A stretch of 64,000 nt of DNA from Phycisphaeraceae bacterium (GTDB lineage Bacteria > Planctomycetota > Phycisphaerae > Phycisphaerales > Zrk34): NCBI GenBank assembly GCA_028284925.1, contig JANQQT010000292.1, positions 1-64,000 of the forward strand. The letters are read 5' to 3'. Under the pieces are notes generated by a model that searched no databases, had not been told where the DNA came from, and saw only the letters and a list, made by a program, of their open reading frames with translations. The first letter of the stretch is position 1. Every line of letters begins with the position of its first letter. Position numbers and translations under genes: made by a program. Positions 26,157 through 35,480 of the stretch are shown in pieces.

Positions 26157-28499
26157 TCAGCATGACTTCGCCTTTTCCGCTAATTCGGCCGCCTCACAAA
26201 AGGCAGGCAACCACGACGAGTCGACTTTACCTTTCTTAGCCGCTTCAGACCTTCGTATGTTGTCCACAAGGAATCTTTCTCCGATACGATAACCAAGCTC
26301 CCGGTAAGCTTCAAACTGCTGTTCATCAAAGAACTGATCGCCCGTTGACTGATCCGGAAACTGTGGGTTTGCCGATCGATATCCATACAAATCGGCAGGT
26401 AGATTGTCGGTAAGCGTCGTCTTCAGGTAGATCAATATGCCGTGCTTTTCACCAGCACGATCGGATGTACGGCTCGAATCACCCGCAACATCCGCTTTAT
26501 TCCCCGCCGGATAGTAGATGTCGGCAATGGCATACCCACGCTTGGCAAGCTGAAACCGCGTGACGAACACGTTGTCCTTGCCGGGATGCGAACCCGGCAA
26601 CATCCCTTCAATATCCTCATCGTCATCCGTACGAAAGCGAATCACAACACCAAAATCAACGCGCACACGCTGCACCAGATTGGACAAATCTGAGAATTTA
26701 AACTCATTATCCTGACCGGCATCAGACACCACAATCGTCTTCACCCTTCGACGGATCAATTCGTACGCCGCCAGGTTCTCAAAATGACCTCCATCCGACA
26801 ACTCGACAATATCTGAATCTTCACGGTGCTTTGACCCAAGGACCCCTCCGCACAATCCTGCGTTAAACTGGTTTGGGCGAATCCTATTCGCCCGCCCGTC
26901 ATAGTTGCGAGGGCTCGGCGCCCAATATCCCAACCGAATGTTCAACAAAGTCATAAGCAAAGATACCACACGATTGCGGGTAACGCCCCGCCCCGCCCCG
27001 CCGCTATGAGCGTTAACCGCAGCGCCTGATATCGCCATGGCCGTCGGAAGCGTCATGCCACGCCCCTTACCCTCCTTGTTCTTCATGAATGTCTCGGTCC
27101 TCACCCATCCGGTTGCATCTGAACCGCAGTAAAGTGGTGACAACACAAACGAATCACCGCCACGATCACGGAACTTCGCATCGTTCGAATCCACAAGATT
27201 AACACTGGTATTGATTAAGTGATATGGCACATATGGCCCCCTGGGCACAACATTTTCAAGCTTGGTTGTATCCGCCGTCTTCGCAAGACTCCATCTCTGT
27301 GAAAGCACATTCTGATCATCTGCCATGAACAACTCCATCAGCCTGTCTCGATACATCCGATGGTGCCCAAAATAATTCGCGCTCACTTTAGATACAAATA
27401 GAATCAACACGCCATATCCCAGCAGCAGCGCACCTTTCAACACAAAACCAAGCATCGATTCACTTTCCAACACCCACACAGCAACCGCATATGCCAACAG
27501 CATTGACCCGAGAATGACGACCGCAGAAATGACGGTGGCTTTCGACTTCTCCATGAGTGAACGAAACGCTCCCATCTCTTGCGTGTTTTGTGCTTGACGA
27601 TACTGATGAACACCCAATGCGGAACCGATAGCCGTTACGATACCGGCAATGCCCACTCCTCCTTCAATCTCGCTATATATATAGAGAACAAGCCCCAGAC
27701 TCGCTGAAACAAGTAGACAAATCAACGCATAGCCTAGCCTTCGTTGAAACTTTACGCGAAGTTGGTAGGGATTTAGTTTGCGACGACTCCTGATCAAGTC
27801 ATACACCGTCGCAAGAACAACATACACGATACAACCGAATCCCAGAATAATGGGTGTGTTCAGGTGATCCCTATCGTAGATCCCAACCCAAAAGTATGCC
27901 TCCCTACGATCAGCGAGTAGCAAACCCATCCCCCAATTCACCCTGTATACAACAAGCATAATGAACAGGAGAAAACCAAAGAAGAATAACAACGACGCCA
28001 ACGTCCCACGGAGCGTCGTTCCAACAAGTGCGAACAAACCCATTTTTCGACTGGGAATTAGATACTGACCATGCTGGCGAATGAAGTCCAGTATGCCATT
28101 GGCCTTGGTATCAGCCCGCCTGTTACCCGTGGCTCGCTTGCCAAACGGGAAATTTTCACTCGTCGTATCGGCTTCCACGCTCCTGCCTTCAGCGACAGGT
28201 CGACCCCGATGAATCCAATAAGTCAAGGAGGAACCAATATACCCTCCGCCTGACACCGTCGAAAGATAATCAATCTGTCTCAGCAGATCATAACGAGCAA
28301 GACTTTGCAGTACGCCAAGGCCAAAAGAAGCCGAGCGAATGCCGCCACCTGAAAGCGCAAGACCAATACGATCCCTTGCATCTCGCTTTGTATCACGAAA
28401 CATCTGTTCTTCAGCTTCGACTATCTCCTCAAAGTCATCCGTATAACTTCGCTCAGGTTCTGGCAGGGCTTCATCCGATGAGATTTTCTGGTCGACCAT
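26157..28499 (-). CDS. Membrane-bound patatin-like phospholipase
   Basis: The 780-residue protein begins with an acidic leader and then a patatin domain: the oxyanion-hole loop LALSGGGIRSASFGLGVLQ, the nucleophile elbow STVSGGGYIGSSLTYW, and, after a long insertion, the catalytic-Asp loop ELSDGGHFENLAAYELI. The insertion (about 145-385) has several hydrophobic segments (LLFFFGFLLFIMLVVYRV, YALICLLVSASLGLVLYIYS, VVILGSMLLAYAVAVWVL, GALLLGYGVLILFVS), so the enzyme is anchored in the membrane with the two halves of the active site on the same side. Such proteins hydrolyse acyl esters of phospholipids. I start at the second ATG because AAAGGA lies eight bases before it. No partner gene is adjacent. 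Confidence 0.85.
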   Translation of the reverse strand: MVDQKISSDEALPEPERSYTDDFEEIVEAEEQMFRDTKRDARDRIGLALSGGGIRSASFGLGVLQSLARYDLLRQIDYLSTVSGGGYIGSSLTYWIHRGRPVAEGRSVEADTTSENFPFGKRATGNRRADTKANGILDFIRQHGQYLIPSRKMGLFALVGTTLRGTLASLLFFFGFLLFIMLVVYRVNWGMGLLLADRREAYFWVGIYDRDHLNTPIILGFGCIVYVVLATVYDLIRSRRKLNPYQLRVKFQRRLGYALICLLVSASLGLVLYIYSEIEGGVGIAGIVTAIGSALGVHQYRQAQNTQEMGAFRSLMEKSKATVISAVVILGSMLLAYAVAVWVLESESMLGFVLKGALLLGYGVLILFVSKVSANYFGHHRMYRDRLMELFMADDQNVLSQRWSLAKTADTTKLENVVPRGPYVPYHLINTSVNLVDSNDAKFRDRGGDSFVLSPLYCGSDATGWVRTETFMKNKEGKGRGMTLPTAMAISGAAVNAHSGGAGRGVTRNRVVSLLMTLLNIRLGYWAPSPRNYDGRANRIRPNQFNAGLCGGVLGSKHREDSDIVELSDGGHFENLAAYELIRRRVKTIVVSDAGQDNEFKFSDLSNLVQRVRVDFGVVIRFRTDDDEDIEGMLPGSHPGKDNVFVTRFQLAKRGYAIADIYYPAGNKADVAGDSSRTSDRAGEKHGILIYLKTTLTDNLPADLYGYRSANPQFPDQSTGDQFFDEQQFEAYRELGYRIGERFLVDNIRRSEAAKKGKVDSSWLPAFCEAAELAEKAKSC

Positions 28500-29452
28500 G
28501 ACGTCCATCCTTTCATTGAATTAAGCACCACGAATACCCCGATTTCGCCCGGGAAATCACACACTCCGCTCTTACCCGCCCAGGAACCGGAGAACTTTCG
28601 CCTAACGAAATTGACAGTTCAGAGAATTCCATCACTACCTGCATCATCCATACGAACCCTTTATTGGAATTTGGACAACGCGATCAACAAAAAAATCATG
28701 CCTATTCCAGACTCATCTAAAACATCTAAGCAAGTTGGTGCACTGAATTGCTATACCTTTCGCGCCATGAATTGCATTGAAATCCACACCGAAATCATTG
28801 AGGGTTTCCGTCACAGTTGCCTCAGCCAATCCACCTGGTGTACGCAAAACTACAGAGACCAACCTGAATAGGCGCATGCTTCTTATAGAATAATTCATTC
28901 TGAACCTTGCCGTGTTACAAAATCCAAACAGACCCGCCTAGCCCTGCGCTGGCCGCGGACTAGGCGAACTTATATATTTGTCTTTTCATTTCAACACAAA
29001 TTCTGAAGATTTTCTTATTGTGTTTTTCAATAGTACTTATTTTGCATATCAATTTTCCAATCATCTTCACGATGATAGCTTGAAGAAGAGTTGTTGTTCA
29101 TATCTGCCCACTGCAGGAAGCAACCTCAACTTAGGCCATCACAAAAACCGTCTCCCAATCCCTGTGCCCTCTCGATAAGTTGCGAAGACAATCTGCCTTT
29201 TCTTGAAACATCAATCGATTCCAACATTATTCATCACCCGCCGTTAACCTTTCTTGACCGTGTCGCTGATATCGCCTCGCACCGTTGAAGACAAAATACC
29301 CCACCTCCCTTGTTTCATAAAAAACACAACCTGCCAAAGATGCCACGTTATCGCGCGGATAGGTGTGAAAGACGCATTAAGGTGTCAAACCTGGATACGC
29401 CGGTCACACCAGAACTCCCAATCTATTCAGAAAACTTGACACCCACAATATA
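28500..29452. other. AT-rich intergenic stretch before the NAD operon
   Basis: About 950 bases with only short frames lacking family-like sequence. The sole structure I see is a GC-rich hairpin at 28935-28966 (CGCCTAG pairing with CTAGGCG), followed on the plus strand by an AT-rich run; it could be a weak terminator. The right end leads into the pncB promoter and its NrtR-type site. Confidence 0.4.
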
Positions 29453-29471
29453 TAGTGTATTATTTACACTA
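29453..29471. promoter_or_regulatory. NrtR-type operator upstream of pncB-nadE
   Basis: The 19-base sequence TAGTGTATTATTTACACTA is a perfect palindrome of TAGTGT and ACACTA around seven bases. It ends 17 bases before the pncB start, where a bound repressor would block transcription. The same TAGTGT-N7-ACACTA design occurs upstream of nrtR at 33011-33029. Confidence 0.75.
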
Positions 29472-29488
29472 ACTTGCGGAGATTTCCA

Positions 29489-30982
29489 ATGGACTGTTCA
29501 CAAGGCATATTTCGAGCGCCACCCGCCATCATGACCGACCTCTATCAGTTGACCATGGCCCAGGCATACTGGAAGCTCCACCGAGCCGACACCGAGGCCG
29601 TATTTCACCTCTTCTTTCGCTCCGCCCCCTTTAATGGCCGATATGCCATCGCCGCGGGACTCGACCACGCAATCGATTTTCTACGCCACTTCAATTTCGA
29701 TCAATCTGACCTGGATTATCTCGCAACGCTAACGGGAAACGATAACAACCCCCTCTTTCACCAGGACTATCTTCACTATCTCAGCAACCTCAAATTCTCA
29801 TGCGATCTAGACGCCGTTCCGGAAGGGACTGTAGTATTTGCGAACGAACCACTCATCCGAGTCCGCGGACCAATTCTTCAATGCCAGCTACTCGAGTCCA
29901 TGCTCCTGAACCTCATCAACTTTCAAACCCTGATTGCCACAAAGGCCTCCCGTATCGCCGCCGCAGCAGCCCCGGATCCCGTACTCGAATTCGGCCTACG
30001 CAGGGCACAGGGACTCGATGGCGCACTCTCCGCCTCCCGCGCAGCCTACATCGGCGGATGTGCCGCAACATCAAACGTCCTGGCAGGCAAGATCTACGAC
30101 ATACCCGTAAAGGGGACTCATGCCCATAGCTGGATAATGTCTTTCGATGATGAATCAGTCGCCTTCGAAGCGTACGCCGATGCCATGCCAAACAACTGCG
30201 TGTTCTTGGTCGATACGTACGACACACTGACAGGCGTGGAGCGTGCAATTGATGTCGGTCTTCGACTGCGAGCACGCGGCCATGAAATGGTCGGCATTCG
30301 TCTGGACTCCGGCGACCTCGCCTTCCTCAGCATCCACGCCCGAAGATTGCTGGACGACGCAGGCTTCGAAAAAGCAGCTATCGTCGCTTCAAACGACCTG
30401 GACGAATATCTGATTCGCGATCTGAAACAACAGGGCGCCACAATAGCAGTATGGGGCGTGGGCACAAAGCTCGCCACCTCGCACGACCAACCCGCCCTCG
30501 GGGGTGTTTACAAGCTCGGCGCCCTGCGTCAGGCCGATGGCTCCTGGTCCCCTCGCGTGAAACTTTCGGAGAACACCGTCAAAACCTCTATCCCTGGCAT
30601 GTTGCAGGTACGCCGCTTCGAAGACACCAACGATTATGTCGCCGACATGATCTTTGATGAATTGAGCGGCCAAAACGAATCTCGACGAATCGTGGATCCC
30701 AATGATCCAACCCGCTCCAAAGATATCCCCGCCAATGCCGCTTGGCATGACCTGCTCGTTCCGGTCACGCGCAATGGAAAGTTCGTGTACCAAAATGAGT
30801 CTCTCGATGTGATCCGAAATCGCGCACAGAATGAACTCAGCCAATTACATTCAGGCGTTCGTCGGCTGTTGAACCCCCACGAATACCCGGTCGGTCTCGA
30901 GCCTTCCTTACATACCCTTCGAGCTCAAATGATAGAAAAGGCCCGTCAATCCTCAACCAAATCGAGGGAGTGCGAGTTATGA
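29489..30982 (+). CDS. pncB: Nicotinate phosphoribosyltransferase
   Basis: The 497-residue enzyme joins nicotinate to PRPP, giving nicotinate mononucleotide in the Preiss-Handler NAD salvage route. Family segments visible are MTDLYQLTMAQAYWKLHR, EAVFHLFFRSAPFNGRYAI, NEPLIRVRGPILQCQLLES, LEFGLRRAQGLDGALSASRA, YIGGCAATSNVLAGKIYDIP, KGTHAHSWIMSF with the phosphorylated-His region, GIRLDSGDLAFLSIHARRLL and WGVGTKLATSHDQPALGGVYKL. I start at ATG with GGAG eight bases upstream instead of an upstream TTG. It overlaps nadE by ATGA and sits directly behind the NrtR-type palindrome. Confidence 0.93.
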   Translation: MDCSQGIFRAPPAIMTDLYQLTMAQAYWKLHRADTEAVFHLFFRSAPFNGRYAIAAGLDHAIDFLRHFNFDQSDLDYLATLTGNDNNPLFHQDYLHYLSNLKFSCDLDAVPEGTVVFANEPLIRVRGPILQCQLLESMLLNLINFQTLIATKASRIAAAAAPDPVLEFGLRRAQGLDGALSASRAAYIGGCAATSNVLAGKIYDIPVKGTHAHSWIMSFDDESVAFEAYADAMPNNCVFLVDTYDTLTGVERAIDVGLRLRARGHEMVGIRLDSGDLAFLSIHARRLLDDAGFEKAAIVASNDLDEYLIRDLKQQGATIAVWGVGTKLATSHDQPALGGVYKLGALRQADGSWSPRVKLSENTVKTSIPGMLQVRRFEDTNDYVADMIFDELSGQNESRRIVDPNDPTRSKDIPANAAWHDLLVPVTRNGKFVYQNESLDVIRNRAQNELSQLHSGVRRLLNPHEYPVGLEPSLHTLRAQMIEKARQSSTKSRECEL

Positions 30983-32958
30983 AGCTCATACACGTCGGGA
31001 CCGCCGCATTGAATCAGACCCCTCTGGATTGGGATGCTAACGCCGCGAACATTCAGCGAGCAATAGAGATCAGCCGTGACCGCGGTGTGCGACTGCTATG
31101 CATGCCCGAGATGTGCATCACCGGATACGGATGTGAAGACGCCTTCCTATCCCCCGCCGTCCGAAGAATGGCACGACGCATCCTGTTCGAACTCGCGCCA
31201 CACACGCGGGGGATGGCCGTCTCCGTGGGATTACCGGTTTTACATGAAGGCGGATTATTCAACGCCTGCGCCTTCCTTGTCGACGGCAAAGTACTTGGCC
31301 TCGTCGCAAAACAACAATTGGCTGGAGACGGACTTCATTACGAAACCCGCTGGTTCAAGGCATGGCCAACCGGAAAGATTGGCGCCGCAAAGCTCGATGA
31401 TCTGGAACTGCCCATCGGAGATCTCGTCTTTGACCTGGATGGCATCCGCGTCGCATTCGAGATCTGCGAAGATGCATGGACGGCACATCGCCCTGGAACA
31501 AGCCATTCAGAACGTGGCGTTGATCTCGTTCTGAACAGCAGCGCAAGTCACTTCGCATTTGGAAAACAAACCGTGCGACGACAACTCGTCGCCGAAAGCT
31601 CCCGATCACTTGGCGTGGGTTACATCTACAGCAACCTCCTCGGAAATGAAGCAGGGCGGACAATTTACGATGGCGGCTCATTAATCGGATCTGAGGGAAA
31701 AATCATTGCCGAAGGGAAACGGCTTAGTTTTAAACCGTGCCTCGTCACCGACGCCGTTGTCGACATCGATATTCTAAGAATGCAACGCGCCCAACTCGTC
31801 GGACGACAAAACAGCGTCGGCGCGCCCAACCGCTTTGTCTCCACACCATTCGCATTCGACAACGCTAAGATCGATCAGACGATGACCCAGACGGTCGATT
31901 GGGAAAATTCACCACAAATCGAAAAGGAGGAATTCACCCGCGCGATCAGCCTCGCCCTGTTCGACTACATGCGAAAATCCGCATCAAAGGGTTATGTCGT
32001 ATCACTGAGTGGCGGAGCCGATTCCACAGCCGTCGCCTGCCTGGTTCGGCTCATGGTCGATCTTGCAATTACTGAACTCGGTATGGAAACCGTATTAAGA
32101 ACACTTGGGATCGATGCGACCAACATCAGCAACACACGCGAGTTAACGGAAATACTACTCACCACCGTTTACCAGGCAACCGTCAATAGCTCGGACGAGA
32201 CACAACAGACCGCCCAAAATGTTGCCAAAGCCATCGGCGCAAAGCACATTGAATTGGACGTCGACAAACTGCGACAAAACTATACAAGACTTATCGAGCA
32301 AGCCATCGGTCGCGACTTAACCTGGGAAAATGATGACATTGCCCTCCAGAATATTCAAGCCCGCGTCAGGGCGCCCAGTGCCTGGATGCTCGCCAACCTC
32401 GAAGAAAAAATACTCGCCGCAACCAGCAACCGATCCGAAGCAGCCCTTGGTTACGCCACCATGGACGGCGACACATGCGGAGGAATCAGCCCCATTGCTG
32501 GCATCGACAAGGCATTCCTGCGCAATTGGTTGATCTGGTTGGAACGCGAAGGTCCATCGGGCGTTGGAAAAATAGAGGCGGTTGGATGCGCCAACGCCTT
32601 GACACCTACCGCCGAGCTTCGACCGCCAGACCAGTCTCAAACCGATGAGAACGACCTGATGCCCTATGACGTCCTCGACACCATCGAAGATGAAGCCATA
32701 GGACGAAAACGCTCACCCGTCGAGACCCTTCAAGTCTTGATGAGTAAGTTCAGCCGACATTCAAAGCATGATCTGAAAACATGGATCGAACGCTTTTTCA
32801 CCTTGTTCTCGCGCAATCAATGGAAACGCGAACGCTATGCCCCCGCATTCCACGTCGACGACAAAAACCTCGATCCCAAGACATGGTGCCGCTTCCCAAT
32901 TCTATCTGGCGGCTTCAGACGCGAATTGCGTGAAATAAATACAACGAACCCAACCTGA
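30979..32958 (+). CDS. nadE: Glutamine-dependent NAD+ synthetase
   Basis: The 659-residue two-domain enzyme makes NAD+ from deamido-NAD+, ATP and glutamine. The N-terminal nitrilase-type glutaminase (about 1-280) has the catalytic triad as Glu in MPEMCITGYGCED, Lys in GLVAKQQLAGDG and Cys in FEICEDAWTAHR. The synthetase domain has the ATP P-loop VVSLSGGADSTAVACL and the later AATSNRSEAALGYATMDGDTCGG and YDVLDTI segments. The ATG overlaps the pncB stop (ATGA) and has AGGGAG upstream; an in-frame GTG three codons earlier is less likely. Together with pncB it forms the last steps of salvage. Confidence 0.94.
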   Translation: MKLIHVGTAALNQTPLDWDANAANIQRAIEISRDRGVRLLCMPEMCITGYGCEDAFLSPAVRRMARRILFELAPHTRGMAVSVGLPVLHEGGLFNACAFLVDGKVLGLVAKQQLAGDGLHYETRWFKAWPTGKIGAAKLDDLELPIGDLVFDLDGIRVAFEICEDAWTAHRPGTSHSERGVDLVLNSSASHFAFGKQTVRRQLVAESSRSLGVGYIYSNLLGNEAGRTIYDGGSLIGSEGKIIAEGKRLSFKPCLVTDAVVDIDILRMQRAQLVGRQNSVGAPNRFVSTPFAFDNAKIDQTMTQTVDWENSPQIEKEEFTRAISLALFDYMRKSASKGYVVSLSGGADSTAVACLVRLMVDLAITELGMETVLRTLGIDATNISNTRELTEILLTTVYQATVNSSDETQQTAQNVAKAIGAKHIELDVDKLRQNYTRLIEQAIGRDLTWENDDIALQNIQARVRAPSAWMLANLEEKILAATSNRSEAALGYATMDGDTCGGISPIAGIDKAFLRNWLIWLEREGPSGVGKIEAVGCANALTPTAELRPPDQSQTDENDLMPYDVLDTIEDEAIGRKRSPVETLQVLMSKFSRHSKHDLKTWIERFFTLFSRNQWKRERYAPAFHVDDKNLDPKTWCRFPILSGGFRRELREINTTNPT

Positions 32959-33010
32959 TTCCTCGCTTCCATGAAGTGGGTGATCAGATATCTCGTATCA
33001 AAATTGACTT

Positions 33011-33029
33011 AGTGTCTGAAACACACTAT
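33011..33029. promoter_or_regulatory. NrtR-type operator upstream of nrtR operon
   Basis: TAGTGTCTGAAACACACTA has the same TAGTGT-N7-ACACTA symmetry as the site before pncB. It ends 33 bases before the nrtR start and therefore implies autoregulation. A further ACTAAGTGT half-site-like stretch follows at about 33031-33039. Confidence 0.75.
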
Positions 33030-33062
33030 ACTAAGTGTAACTAAAACATTAAGAGATTTCCC

Positions 33063-33752
33063 ATGAACGACCAATACGAATACCCCAGACCCGCATTAAC
33101 CGTCGACATCGTTGTGTTCGCACTCGATGAGAAAGATCTTCAGGTCATGCTGATCCAGCGCGACATCGACCCATTCGAAGGCCGATGGGCCTTGCCCGGC
33201 GGCTTCGTCCGCGTCGATGAAACACTCGAAAACGCAGCCCGTCGCGAACTGGAAGAGGAAACCGGGTTAAAGAATATTTTTCTGGAACAGCTTTATACCT
33301 TTAGCGATCAGGACCGCGACCCACGCGAACGCGTCATCACCGTCGCTTACTTTGCACTCGTCAACCTTCAGGGCCACGAAGTCAAGGCCAGCACCGACGC
33401 CCGCAATGCAGCCTGGTTCTCCATATCCGATCTACCCGAACTTGCATTCGATCATGACCAAATACTCACCGCCGCTCTCGACCGCCTTCACGGCAAGGTC
33501 AGATATCAACCCATCGGTTTCGAATTGCTGCCTGAAAAGTTCCCGCTAAGAAGCCTGCAACACCTCTACGAGGTCATCCTCGATCGCGAACTCGATAAAC
33601 GCAACTTCCGCAAGAAAATTCTGAGCATGGACATTCTCGTCGAACTGAATGAGATCGAAAAGGACGTCGCCCACCGCGCCGCAAGACTATATCGATTCGA
33701 CAAAAAGAAATACGACCGCAAAACCCGAAAGGGCTTCAACTTCGAAGTTTAA
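33063..33752 (+). CDS. nrtR: NrtR-type Nudix-related transcriptional regulator of NAD metabolism
   Basis: The 229-residue protein has an N-terminal Nudix domain (about 10-145: [44 protein letters not shown]) and a C-terminal winged helix (about 150-229: [52 protein letters not shown]) that is the signature of NrtR. The Nudix box matches G-x5-E-x7-REUxEExGU completely, so hydrolase activity may remain; in many NrtR proteins it is degenerate. Characterised NrtR proteins repress NAD genes and are released by ADP-ribose. The palindrome before it and before pncB, and its NAD-salvage neighbours, support that role. It begins a four-gene run. Confidence 0.92.
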   Translation: MNDQYEYPRPALTVDIVVFALDEKDLQVMLIQRDIDPFEGRWALPGGFVRVDETLENAARRELEEETGLKNIFLEQLYTFSDQDRDPRERVITVAYFALVNLQGHEVKASTDARNAAWFSISDLPELAFDHDQILTAALDRLHGKVRYQPIGFELLPEKFPLRSLQHLYEVILDRELDKRNFRKKILSMDILVELNEIEKDVAHRAARLYRFDKKKYDRKTRKGFNFEV

Positions 33753-33766
33753 AGGATCAGACACCC

Positions 33767-34738
33767 ATGATGGAACTTCAACAACGCGTTACGGGTTTCC
33801 TCCTTGGAACAGCGATCGGGGATGCGCTTGGGTTGGCACGCGAAGGCCTCAGTCGACGACGTGCTCGACGGCTCTGCCGCAGCCCACCCCTCGCGCACAC
33901 GCTACTCATGGGACGAGGCATGTGCAGCGACGACACAGAGCACACCGTAATGGTAGCTCACGCTCTATTGCGCTCAGGCGGAGATACAGATACCTTCCGT
34001 CGCGACTTCGCGGCTCGACTCCGATGGTGGCTGTTGCGTGTTCCGGCAGGTATCGGGTCTGGCACATTTCGCGCATGTATAAAGTTGTGGCTCGGCTATT
34101 CCCCTGACCGGAGCGGTGTGCGAAGTACCGGAAACGGGCCTGCCATGCGAAGCGCACGGCTCGGCATTATGGCCGACACGCTTGAACGCATGACCCAATG
34201 GGTGCATACATCAACACAAGTAACCCATCGGGACTCTCGAGCCGAACAAGGCGCACGCATAATAGCGACTGCAACCCATCAGATTGCTCGTGAAGAAATG
34301 GGTGACAGGACATCTGAGCGTATCCTCGATGACCTGATTCCTCTCGCGAACGACAGTAAGCTTCATAACAATCTCGTCATGGCAAAAGAAGCAATCAAGC
34401 AAAGTAAAACGCCTGAACAATACGCAAATCGCCTTGGACTGGAACACGGTGTAACCGGATATACCAATCACGCCGTCCCCGCAGCCATTTATTGCTGGCT
34501 CGCTCATCGTAGATCGTTTCGCAATGCGGTTGATTCGGCAGTATGCCTCGGGGGCGACAGCGATACTGTCGCCGCAATGACCGGCACGCTGGCCGGGACG
34601 GAAATGGGAGCCGACGGTATTCCCGAGGAATTGGTAAATGGGATTTACGAATGGCCGTGTTCTATCGATTGGCTAAGGAGCATCGGCAATGTGCTGGCGA
34701 CAAACGTCGACACCAATCAGTTATCCCCCACGGATTAG
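33767..34738 (+). CDS. ADP-ribosylglycohydrolase family protein (DraG-like)
   Basis: The 323-residue all-helical protein removes ADP-ribose from a protein or other target, judging from its family. The two metal-binding motifs are present: MCSDDTEHTVMVAHALL near residue 50 and CLGGDSDTVAAMTGTLAG near residue 260. The opening VTGFLLGTAIGDALGLAREG and the middle STGNGPAMRSARLG are also typical. It follows nrtR by 14 bases and precedes nicotinamidase, so it is probably NrtR-controlled. The released ADP-ribose would be a signal for NrtR and feed NAD turnover; this link is inference. The true substrate (protein, small molecule or DNA) cannot be told from sequence. Confidence 0.88.
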   Translation: MMELQQRVTGFLLGTAIGDALGLAREGLSRRRARRLCRSPPLAHTLLMGRGMCSDDTEHTVMVAHALLRSGGDTDTFRRDFAARLRWWLLRVPAGIGSGTFRACIKLWLGYSPDRSGVRSTGNGPAMRSARLGIMADTLERMTQWVHTSTQVTHRDSRAEQGARIIATATHQIAREEMGDRTSERILDDLIPLANDSKLHNNLVMAKEAIKQSKTPEQYANRLGLEHGVTGYTNHAVPAAIYCWLAHRRSFRNAVDSAVCLGGDSDTVAAMTGTLAGTEMGADGIPEELVNGIYEWPCSIDWLRSIGNVLATNVDTNQLSPTD

Positions 34739-34838
34739 GAGCAATCCCACTTCTTATTCGTAATCTGGTACTCGCATTGATTGTGTTAACTCATGGCTTT
34801 CGCAGGTTGCTTCCGCCCTATTGAATGAAAGGTGTAAC

Positions 34839-35480
34839 ATGAAAGCCCTTATCCTCGTAGACATCCAAAACGACTTCACCCCCGGCGGAGCGCTCGCCGT
34901 ATCCAATGGCAACGAAGTCATCCCCATCGCCAACAACCTTATGCCCAACTATGACCTCGTCGTCGCAACCCAGGATTGGCATCCCTCCGATCACCTTTCC
35001 TTCGCAAGCCAACACGACGGAGCCAGGATCGGCGACATGATCGAACTCGCCGGCTTGCCTCAAATCCTTTGGCCCGATCACTGCATCCAAAACTCCAACG
35101 GAGCCGCCCTGTGCGACGGCCTCGATATGGCCAAGATCGACCAAATCGTCCACAAGGGAACGGATCGAAACATAGATAGCTACAGCGGTTTCTTCAACAA
35201 CGGCCCGCCCGAAACCCGCCGCAGCACAGGCCTCACCGAACTATTGCAAGACCGCAGCATAAAAGAAGTCCACATCATGGGCCTCGCCACCAATTACTGC
35301 GTCAAATTCACCGCACTCGACGCCGTCGCGTCCGGCTTGGATACCTACGTCATAAAAGACGGCATAAGAGGTGTGGAATTGAATCCCGGTGATTGCGCCG
35401 AAGCAATCAAAGCAATGCGCAAAGCCGGAGTAAAGATCATTGAACCTGCCAGGAGTAAAGAAAGAGAACGTTTGATATGA
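34839..35480 (+). CDS. pncA: Nicotinamidase
   Basis: The 213-residue isochorismatase-fold enzyme deamidates nicotinamide to nicotinate, the substrate of PncB. The catalytic Asp is in KALILVDIQNDFTPGGAL, the metal ligands in TQDWHPSDHLSFAS, the Lys in QIVHKGTDRNIDSYSG and the nucleophilic Cys in MGLATNYCVKFTALDA. GGFxNNGPPExRRSTGL-like sequence between them is usual for the family. The ATG with GAAAGG upstream is preferred over an upstream TTG in frame. It overlaps the next gene by ATGA. Confidence 0.94.
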   Translation: MKALILVDIQNDFTPGGALAVSNGNEVIPIANNLMPNYDLVVATQDWHPSDHLSFASQHDGARIGDMIELAGLPQILWPDHCIQNSNGAALCDGLDMAKIDQIVHKGTDRNIDSYSGFFNNGPPETRRSTGLTELLQDRSIKEVHIMGLATNYCVKFTALDAVASGLDTYVIKDGIRGVELNPGDCAEAIKAMRKAGVKIIEPARSKERERLI

